The notes under the pieces: generated by a model | Database searches by the model: none | What the model was told of the DNA's origin: nothing | Seen by the model: only the letters and a program-made list of their open reading frames with translations | From: Hyphomicrobiaceae bacterium | GTDB lineage: Bacteria > Pseudomonadota > Alphaproteobacteria > Rhizobiales > JAKIUO01 | Assembly (NCBI GenBank): GCA_021647535.1 | Contig: JAKIUO010000093.1 | Location: 1-11,628 of the forward strand | DNA length: 11,628 nt | Reading direction: 5' to 3' | In this document: one piece after another, positions 6,637-11,628 of the stretch | How positions within the stretch are numbered: position 1 is the stretch's first letter | Layout of the letters: each line of letters starts with the position of its first letter | Translations under genes and position numbers: made by a program

Positions 6637-7683
6637 TTACATGGCCAGTTTTTGCAGTTTTTTAACTCTGCCTGCCCACTCTTTTCTTTCCTTCTCAGAC
6701 ATGGGGATCAGACCTTTGTCTGACAGATAGCCTTCTTCTCCCCAGGCTTTGTCATTGGTAAAGGCCGCCATAAATTCTTCAATCCCTGGAACCTTGCCGA
6801 TACGTGATTTTTTGACATAAAAATAAAGAGAGCGGGACACGGGATAACTGCCATCGGAAATCTGTTCGAAACCCGGTTCGATGCCGTTAATGGTGTTGCC
6901 CTGTATCTTGTCGGTATTCTGATCCAGATAGCTGAACCCGAATATGCCAAATGCAGTGGGATTGGCCTCAAGTTTTTGCACGATCAGATTGTCGTTTTCA
7001 CCCGCTTCAATATAAGCGCCGTCGCTACGGATGGTGTGACACAAAGCCTTGTAGGCTTTCTTGTCCTTTTTCTTCAGGGCCTTGATCCATGGGAAGCTTT
7101 TACAGCCGCCCTCCATTGCCAGCTCGACAAAAGCGTCGCGTGTACCAGAGGTTGGCGGTGGTCCCATGACCTCGATCTTGAGTTCGGGCAGGGTTGGATT
7201 TATATTTTTCCATGTCCTGTAAGGGTTTGGTTTTGTTTTGCCGTTTCCGTCCGGCACATTCCGGGCAAGAGCCAGAAACAGATCCTTCAGTGTCAGGTTG
7301 AGGAGCTTTGAACGGCGCGAATTGGCCAACACAATGCCATCATAACCGATCTTGACCTCGATGGTATCAGTGATGCCGTTTTTGGCACATCTGGCGACTT
7401 CCGATGGTTTGATCCGGCGCGAAGCATTGGTAATATCGGGGTGCTGGTCGCCTTTGCCTGAGCAAAACAGTTTGAGGCCGCCACCAGAGCCGGTGCTTTC
7501 AACGATGGGTGTTTTAAATTTTGTGCTTTTTCCAAAGCGCTCGGCAACGGTTGTCGAGAACGGGAATACAGTGGATGAACCAACAATGGTGATACGGTCG
7601 CGCGCATTGGCTGTGGTTGCGCCAGCTGCCAGGAGCCCTGCGCCAAGTGCCAGAGACATAAAAGATGAGGTTATTTTCAACAT
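6637..7683 (-). CDS. pstS: Periplasmic phosphate-binding protein PstS
   Basis: PstS captures phosphate in the periplasm and hands it to PstC-PstA. It has 348 residues from the ATG at 7681-7683, chosen because AGGAGG sits 9 nt upstream; the TTG at 7689 is not needed. Residues 1-27 form a Sec signal peptide with a hydrophobic core (FMSLALGAGLLAAGA) and likely cleavage after ANA. There is no lipobox cysteine, so the protein should be soluble. The phosphate-binding loops are visible: GSSTVFPF (35-42), ESTGSGGG (62-69), NASRRIK, and GPPPTSGTRDAF. This is the PBP-like type found in alphaproteobacteria. The gene is the first after the Pho box, so it should be the most strongly phosphate-regulated gene here. 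A repeat with a weak hairpin separates it from pstC. Confidence 0.96.
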   Translation of the reverse strand: MLKITSSFMSLALGAGLLAAGATTANARDRITIVGSSTVFPFSTTVAERFGKSTKFKTPIVESTGSGGGLKLFCSGKGDQHPDITNASRRIKPSEVARCAKNGITDTIEVKIGYDGIVLANSRRSKLLNLTLKDLFLALARNVPDGNGKTKPNPYRTWKNINPTLPELKIEVMGPPPTSGTRDAFVELAMEGGCKSFPWIKALKKKDKKAYKALCHTIRSDGAYIEAGENDNLIVQKLEANPTAFGIFGFSYLDQNTDKIQGNTINGIEPGFEQISDGSYPVSRSLYFYVKKSRIGKVPGIEEFMAAFTNDKAWGEEGYLSDKGLIPMSEKERKEWAGRVKKLQKLAM

Positions 7684-7692
7684 GTCCAAAAT

Positions 7693-7698
7693 CCTCCT
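7693..7698 (-). promoter_or_regulatory. Ribosome-binding site of pstS
   Basis: A perfect AGGAGG on the minus strand lies 9 nt before the ATG at 7683. It is the strongest ribosome-binding site seen in the window and fits the need for abundant PstS. Confidence 0.85.
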
Positions 7699-7765
7699 GT
7701 GACATATTCAGGCGACCCGTCTAGGAGCCGGTATGTCCTTGGTAAGGCTTGTGCATGAAGAGCAT

Positions 7766-7794
7766 ATGACAGTTTTGTAACAGTTATATGACAG
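7766..7794 (-). promoter_or_regulatory. Pho box with three PhoB repeats upstream of pstS
   Basis: On the minus strand there are three 7-bp direct repeats, CTGTCAT (7794-7788), CTGTTAC (7783-7777) and CTGTCAT (7772-7766), each separated by 4 A/T-rich bases (ATAA, AAAA). This matches the known PhoB box (CTGTCAT-N4-CTGTCAT); two of the three repeats are perfect. It lies between the phoR stop (7812) and pstS, 83 nt upstream of the pstS ATG. It should therefore act as the PhoB-dependent promoter element for pstSCAB-phoU-phoB, replacing a -35 hexamer. I cannot assign the -10 with certainty. Confidence 0.93.
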
Positions 7795-7811
7795 GTGAAG
7801 AATATCCGTTT

Positions 7812-8912
7812 TTATTTTATATCAAGCGGTAAAAGCACGATGAAACGACTGCCAATACCAACGTTGCTTTCAATCTGAAGGCGGCCCCGGTGACGGCTCA
7901 AAATGTGTTTGACAATGGCCAGTCCGAGCCCCGTCCCTCCCATATCGCGGGAACGGCCAGCATCAATACGATAAAATCGCTCGGTCAGGCGCGGCAGATG
8001 TTCGGCAGCAATACCTGGCCCCTGGTCCTTGACCTCAACGGCCAACACCGGCCCGATCAGTCCATAGGAGCGCTCAATTTGAGATAGTTTGATCTCAACA
8101 TTTGTATTGCTGTCTCCATAGCGCAGGGCGTTTTCAACAAGATTATGAAAAACCTGCGTCAACTGATCGGCATCGCCGGGCAAACGGATGGTCGCATTTG
8201 ATGAGCACTGGAAGGAAATGACCTTGCCCTGTTTTGCGGCCTGTGGCGACATGGTTGTGACGACCCTTTTAACAATTTCTGCCACATCAACCCGTTTGGT
8301 TGGCCGCATATATTCGTTGATTTCGACCTTTGACAAGGAGAGCAGGTCGGAAATCAGCCGCTTCATTCTTTGAGCTTCTGCCTCCATAATGTCGAGAAAC
8401 CTGTTGCGCGCCTGCTCATCATTTTTTGCGGCTCCCTTCAATGTCTCGATAAATCCCGTAAGGGCGGTGAGCGGCGAGCGCAGTTCATGGCTGACATTGG
8501 CGACAAAATCACTGCGCATTTTTTCGGCTTCTCGAATGGGGGAAATATCATCAAAGCTGACAACCAGTCTGGCTTCATCCAGCGCTCCTGATGGGGGGGA
8601 TGTGCCTTCATCAAGCGTGCATATATTGACCTGATAGGTGGTGGGAACGGACATGCGCAGAGAAAGGATGACCTGTTCCTGGTGGCTTCCCGCCAGCACC
8701 TTGTCAACAGCTTTCAGGCATTCTGGATGGCGTACGGCCCGCACAAAATCAAGCCCTAGCTGAGAGTGGTTCCCGCTATGAGAGCTTGTCCGTTTTGTGC
8801 CAAACAGTCTTTCAGCCGCGCGGTTGGCGACCAGTATCCGGCGCTTGTCATCCAGCACGAAAACGGCGGACGTCAGACCATCAAGGAGCGCAGATAATTT
8901 GTTATAGGCCAT
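7812..8912 (-). CDS. phoR: Phosphate regulon sensor histidine kinase PhoR, without visible membrane segments
   Basis: PhoR phosphorylates PhoB when phosphate is scarce. It has 366 residues from the ATG at 8910-8912; a TTG at 8930 would add six. Domains in order: a PAS sensor (about 5-120, starting LLDGLTSAVFVLDD), a HisKA dimerisation helix with phospho-acceptor H142 in NVSHELRSPLTAL, and a HATPase domain with N-box NLVENALRYG, DQGPGIA, and G-box GGTGLGLAIVKHIL. Unlike E. coli PhoR, which opens with membrane helices before its PAS domain, this protein starts directly at the PAS domain. An in-frame stop at 8940-8942 leaves no room for a membrane anchor. It would be cytoplasmic, with phosphate status probably relayed by PhoU. 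It lies upstream of the Pho box, so its basal expression is independent of it, perhaps by read-through from efp. Confidence 0.93.
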   Translation of the reverse strand: MAYNKLSALLDGLTSAVFVLDDKRRILVANRAAERLFGTKRTSSHSGNHSQLGLDFVRAVRHPECLKAVDKVLAGSHQEQVILSLRMSVPTTYQVNICTLDEGTSPPSGALDEARLVVSFDDISPIREAEKMRSDFVANVSHELRSPLTALTGFIETLKGAAKNDEQARNRFLDIMEAEAQRMKRLISDLLSLSKVEINEYMRPTKRVDVAEIVKRVVTTMSPQAAKQGKVISFQCSSNATIRLPGDADQLTQVFHNLVENALRYGDSNTNVEIKLSQIERSYGLIGPVLAVEVKDQGPGIAAEHLPRLTERFYRIDAGRSRDMGGTGLGLAIVKHILSRHRGRLQIESNVGIGSRFIVLLPLDIK

Positions 8913-9004
8913 GACAGATTCCAGGAACAAATATTCAGATCAGCGCCTGTTCAGGATACAGGGAATGTTGCGTTGGCAAAAAAGCGGTATCGCGTGTTCT
9001 GCCT

Positions 9005-9568
9005 CTAATCAGCGCGGCGCAGATAGGTGACATCTGAGGTTTGAACGATGACTTTCTCGCCCTGCTTGATAAAGGGCGGCACCATCACCCGGACGCCATT
9101 TTCCATGGTGGCGGGCTTGTAAGAGCTGGCGGCGGTCTGACCCTTGACGACGGCCTCGGTTTCAGCCACTTCCAGCGTCACCTGATCGGGCAGCTCCACG
9201 CCGATGGGCTTGTCTTCATAGCTTTCCACCTTGACCATCATGCCATCTTGCAAAAAAGCGGCTCGCTCGCCGACAAACTCCTTTTGCAATTCTATCTGCT
9301 CATAAGAAGTGGTATCCATGAACACCAGCATGTCGCCTTCGGCATAGAGATATTGGTAATCGTCCTGGTCGAGACGCACGCGCTCAATGGTTTCAGTGGC
9401 GCGAAACCGTTCATTGAGTTTGGAGCCTGTCACCAGATTTTTCAGCTCGACCTGGGCAAAGGCCCCGCCCTTGCCGGGTTTGACAGCCTGGATTTTTACA
9501 GCGGTCCAAAGTTCATCCTTGTGCTGGATTATATTGCCGGGGCGGATATCATTGCCGTTGATTTTCAT
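9005..9568 (-). CDS. efp: Translation elongation factor P
   Basis: EF-P binds beside the P-site tRNA and helps ribosomes that stall on polyproline stretches. It has 187 residues, the normal bacterial length. Three beta-barrel domains are expected: a KOW-like N-terminal domain with the tip loop VKPGKGGAF, in which K33 is the position modified in many bacteria; a middle OB domain; and a C-terminal OB domain containing PATMENGVRVMVPPFIKQGE, which is highly conserved in EF-P. Lysine at the loop tip would suit lysylation by EpmA, but no epm gene is in this window. The ATG at 9566-9568 has only a weak upstream AGGA. phoR follows in the same direction after about 90 bp with no strong terminator between. 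Confidence 0.97.
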   Translation of the reverse strand: MKINGNDIRPGNIIQHKDELWTAVKIQAVKPGKGGAFAQVELKNLVTGSKLNERFRATETIERVRLDQDDYQYLYAEGDMLVFMDTTSYEQIELQKEFVGERAAFLQDGMMVKVESYEDKPIGVELPDQVTLEVAETEAVVKGQTAASSYKPATMENGVRVMVPPFIKQGEKVIVQTSDVTYLRRAD

Positions 9569-9941
9569 GGGGGTCTGGTCCTGTGGAGTGCGAAATAAAA
9601 ACGATACATAAGCTTGCTAATGGCAAAAAAGGCTTGTTGCAAGAAGAAGTGTTCGGCTTTTTGATCGGGTATGGGGGATATGAGTATTTAGTTCGCATAC
9701 ACCTTGTATCTTGCTGGACACAGTTAGAACACAAAATTGCCCTTTTTCAACCAAATCAGCGCAAGGACCATTGAAGTATAAAGAGAGTCGAGGCATGGTA
9801 GAGCCTAGGATTTAAAGCTATTCTATACTCGAAGCACTCAAAAATCCTGAAAAAGTCAGTAGAAAACCGTTGTCGGTTCAGCGAAGTGCACCCGTCAGCA
9901 GAAAAATCGCCATAGCCGCTGGCTATAAATAATAAACAAAA
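9569..9941. other. Divergent intergenic region between efp and the FadL-like gene
   Basis: This 373-bp region should hold the promoters of efp (-) and the outer-membrane gene (+). I see no gene I trust. A plus-strand TATACT at 9824-9829 could be a -10, but no good -35 lies at the right distance. There is a 12-bp imperfect direct repeat GTCAGYAGAAAA at 9855-9866 and 9894-9905. A 6-bp hairpin ATAGCC/GGCTAT is at 9912-9926. No Pho box is present. Confidence 0.5.
9912..9926 (+). promoter_or_regulatory. Small hairpin just upstream of the FadL-like start
   Basis: ATAGCC and GGCTAT, separated by GCT, form a perfect 6-bp stem ending 15 nt before the ATG at 9942. It lies where a ribosome-binding site would be expected to begin. 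No good Shine-Dalgarno sequence is present between it and the start. A translational role is only a possibility. Confidence 0.35.
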
Positions 9942-11183
9942 ATGGGAACCCAAGCCATGCGCCCTTTTCAGCCCATAACATATAGTATCATTATTGGCGG
10001 CAGTTTATTGATTGCCTCATCGGCGATTGCCGGTGGGTTTGCGATAAGAGAGCAGTCGACAACTGGTCTGGGAAAGGCCTTTGCTGACAGTGCTGCCGGT
10101 ACTGATCTGTCCTCAATGTTCTGGAACCCGGCTGCGGTTACCGTCGCGGATGGCCTGAATAGCGTTTCCAGTTTTTCAGCCATTAAAGCCGATACCCGTG
10201 TTCAGCCAACTGCCGGGACATCCTTTGGTACGACCGGAACAACAATTGATGAATTCGCCGTATTGGGGGCTTCTTATTACAACTATCAGATCAACCAGAA
10301 GCTCTATGTAGGTTTGTCCATTAACTCGCCTCTGGGGTTGGTAACGGATGCTGACAACAAATTGTGGGGTGGGGCAGCCTATAATCGCCGTTCGGAAATT
10401 CTGACCGTGAATGCCGCGCCGACTGTTGGCTATAAAATATTACCCAATCTCTCTATCGCAGCGGGTCTGCAGGTGGAATATATGAAAGTACGCTTGGCCA
10501 GTGCTGTGCCTGTTGCGGCTCTGTTTGCCAATGACATTGTCATCAAAGGTGATGATGTGGCCGTCGGCTTTACGCTTGGGGCGCTGTATAAGTCTGAGGA
10601 CACGGGGACCAGTTTGGGGATCGGCTATCGCTCAAGCATCAGCCATAAGCTTGAAGGGACCCTGCATGGTCATCCAGCGATTGCCGACGGAAATATCAAG
10701 GCAGACCTGGACACACCAGAAATGGTAACCGTCAGCCTTCGTCAAGATGTCGCTTCCGGTCTTGCCCTTATGGCTAATTTTGAATGGTCCAATTGGAGTC
10801 GTTTGAAAGAGTTGCGTGTCAGAAATGAAAATGGTGCAGCCGATATTGTTGAAGATTTTTCGTGGAATGACAGCTGGTTGATTTCGCTGGGAGCTGAGAT
10901 GAATGTGAGCCCCGCATTGACGGCGCGAGCTGGACTGGGTTTCGAAAAGACGCCTGTACCTGCTAGCACGCGCAGCGCTAGACTGCCCGACTCGGACCGT
11001 GTTTGGCTGAGCTTTGGAGGGTCGTATAAATGGAGCGAGGCAACGACGCTGGATCTTGGTTATTCCCATATTTTCTTTGATGATTCCAAAATCGCGCTGG
11101 CTAGTCTTACCAAGGGTGTTCTGAATGCAAATGTGAAGAATAGTGCTGACATATTGTCTATTGGTGCGCGCATCAAATGGTAG
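9942..11183 (+). CDS. FadL/OmpP1/TodX-family outer-membrane transport protein
   Basis: FadL-family proteins are outer-membrane beta-barrels with an N-terminal hatch that import long-chain fatty acids or other hydrophobic compounds. This protein has 413 residues (E. coli FadL is about 446 as precursor). A signal peptide with core YSIIIGGSLLIASSAIA ends at a likely cleavage site before GGFAIREQS. The mature N-terminus carries the family hallmark: REQSTTGLGKAF followed by SSMFWNPAA with the conserved NPA. The rest shows alternating polar/hydrophobic strands, and the chain ends on an aromatic residue (ARIKW), as outer-membrane barrels do. The ATG at 9942 and a second ATG at 9957 are both possible; neither has a clear ribosome-binding site. 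The substrate cannot be deduced. The gene stands alone on the plus strand and is followed by an intrinsic terminator. Confidence 0.92.
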   Translation: MGTQAMRPFQPITYSIIIGGSLLIASSAIAGGFAIREQSTTGLGKAFADSAAGTDLSSMFWNPAAVTVADGLNSVSSFSAIKADTRVQPTAGTSFGTTGTTIDEFAVLGASYYNYQINQKLYVGLSINSPLGLVTDADNKLWGGAAYNRRSEILTVNAAPTVGYKILPNLSIAAGLQVEYMKVRLASAVPVAALFANDIVIKGDDVAVGFTLGALYKSEDTGTSLGIGYRSSISHKLEGTLHGHPAIADGNIKADLDTPEMVTVSLRQDVASGLALMANFEWSNWSRLKELRVRNENGAADIVEDFSWNDSWLISLGAEMNVSPALTARAGLGFEKTPVPASTRSARLPDSDRVWLSFGGSYKWSEATTLDLGYSHIFFDDSKIALASLTKGVLNANVKNSADILSIGARIKW

Positions 11184-11266
11184 AATAAATAAAGTGGGAA
11201 GGTGGACTTGTCGATTTGTTGATAGTAACAAGTAATGAAATGAACCGATAATTCTTTCTCACGCAG

Positions 11267-11301
11267 AGCCGGTCCTTCGGGGGGAGGACCGGCTTTTGTT
11301 T
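11267..11301 (+). terminator. Rho-independent terminator of the FadL-like gene
   Basis: A perfect 10-bp stem AGCCGGTCCT (11267-11276) / AGGACCGGCT (11285-11294) with an 8-nt loop is followed by a T-rich tail (TTTTGTTT). It lies 84 nt after the stop codon. Confidence 0.93.
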
Positions 11302-11449
11302 GCGTATTTTTGGGTTTTTGGGGCGAGGGAGTGATACCAAGGGCCCTTTAAAATCATCCATATCAGCGGACTTCTGAAATGAGGGATGCCGCCAAAGAGC
11401 CAGGACTTTGAAAAGACATTTTTAAAACAGGAGTTTGGGGGTAAGTCTC

Positions 11450-11462
11450 ATAGGCGCTAAGT
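11450..11462 (+). repeat. Solo copy of the 13-base terminal repeat of the pstB-phoU element
   Basis: ATAGGCGCTAAGT here is identical to the left end (3136-3148), and to the inverted right end (3297-3309), of the element between pstB and phoU. The bases that follow differ from that element and make a short hairpin GGCGCT/AGCGCC (11453-11470), then run directly into the 95-bp repeat. Confidence 0.7.
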
Positions 11463-11474
11463 TAAGCGCCGCCT

Positions 11475-11570
11475 CGCTGCGCGAATGGGCTATCGCCCAC
11501 ATCTATTCGGGGAAAGCCTCCCCGACCCCCTGCTTTTTTTTATTTTCAAATAGAAAAACGGGAGGGTTGG
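11475..11570 (+). repeat. Second copy of the 95-bp dispersed repeat
   Basis: This matches 6460-6554 with about eight differences, including a one-base longer T run. Shared landmarks in order are GCGAATGGGCTATCGCCCA, the hairpin TCGGGG/CCCCGA, a run of T, and TAGAAAAACGGGAGG. The right half of the pstS-pstC element is not repeated here, so the hairpin GGAGG/CCTCC cannot form. Confidence 0.85.
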
Positions 11571-11628
11571 AGCATCTGTGTTGATGGTCAAGCATAAAAA
11601 ACTCCCTTTTACGCCCACCAGGAGGATG

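Larger units (their letters stand above)
11302..11628. other. Gene-free right end holding repeat sequences
   Basis: I see no gene in this stretch. It holds a solo 13-base repeat end at 11450-11462, a ~95-bp dispersed repeat at 11475-11570, and a perfect AGGAGG at 11620-11625 at the very edge, which could serve a plus-strand gene starting just outside the window. Confidence 0.55.

Noticed and set aside
8911..8917. CTGTCAT (minus strand) overlapping the phoR start codon, a possible second Pho box
   Set aside because: Only one half-site is present. The positions 11 bp on either side do not match, and it covers the start codon.
8960..9000. Minus-strand T run (CGCTTTTTTG) after efp as a terminator
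   Set aside because: The preceding inverted repeat is only about 3 bp (GCG/CGC), too weak to call.
9583..9774. 63-codon plus-strand open frame in the efp-fadL gap
   Set aside because: It has no ribosome-binding site and no recognisable motif, and minus-strand frames of similar size overlap the same gap. Chance is the better explanation.
11335..11350. Palindrome AAGGGCCCTT as an operator or hairpin
   Set aside because: It is an isolated 10-bp palindrome with no second copy, no T tract and no adjacent gene.
11620..11628. AGGAGG followed by ATG at the right edge as a gene start
   Set aside because: The ATG directly abuts (shares its A region with) the AGGAGG tract, too close to be its start; a real start, if any, would lie outside the window.
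1..11628. CRISPR array, tRNA or rRNA genes
   Set aside because: I saw no regularly spaced direct repeats with unique spacers, and no tRNA- or rRNA-like segments on either strand.

Overview
The window looks like part of an alphaproteobacterial chromosome of intermediate G+C. The evidence is the gene order phoR-pstS-pstC-pstA-pstB-phoU-phoB, a PstA with a large periplasmic insertion after its first membrane helix, and an EF-P with a PGKGGAF loop. I cannot name the genus. It is mostly a complete, recognisable phosphate-starvation locus, and I see no convincing undescribed protein system. The unusual content is in the non-coding DNA and in a few architectural details.

Layout. At 2-685 (+) is the 3' part of a polyamine aminopropyltransferase of the membrane-fused type. 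It converges, with a 5-nt gap, on an S-adenosylmethionine decarboxylase gene (691-1092, -), which would supply its aminopropyl donor. About 500 bp of repeat-rich DNA follows. From 8912 down to 1616, all on the minus strand, lie phoR (histidine kinase), pstS, pstC, pstA, pstB (high-affinity phosphate ABC transporter), phoU and phoB (response regulator). A textbook Pho box of three 7-bp repeats lies between phoR and pstS, so pstS onward should have its own PhoB-activated promoter. The genes pstC/pstA, pstA/pstB and phoU/phoB are tightly packed or overlapping. The two large gaps inside the operon (pstS-pstC and pstB-phoU) are each filled by a palindromic repeat element. Upstream of phoR is efp (elongation factor P, -). 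On the plus strand is a FadL/OmpP1-family outer-membrane channel gene (9942-11183), followed by a clear intrinsic terminator.

How it works together. PstSCAB imports phosphate. PhoU and the transporter report phosphate status to PhoR. PhoR phosphorylates PhoB, and PhoB binds the Pho box to amplify pst expression. Here PhoR has no visible membrane segments, so it would have to sense through PhoU/PstB contacts in the cytoplasm.

Repeats. Three families recur. (i) A 174-bp MITE-like element with perfect 13-bp terminal inverted repeats, flanked by perfect 13-bp direct repeats, sits between pstB and phoU; one solo end lies at 11450. (ii) A ~95-bp repeat has one copy between pstS and pstC, one near the right edge, and a degenerate relative near 1285-1420. 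(iii) A cluster of short palindromes lies downstream of phoB. Their position inside the operon may affect mRNA stability or the PstS:PstCAB ratio.
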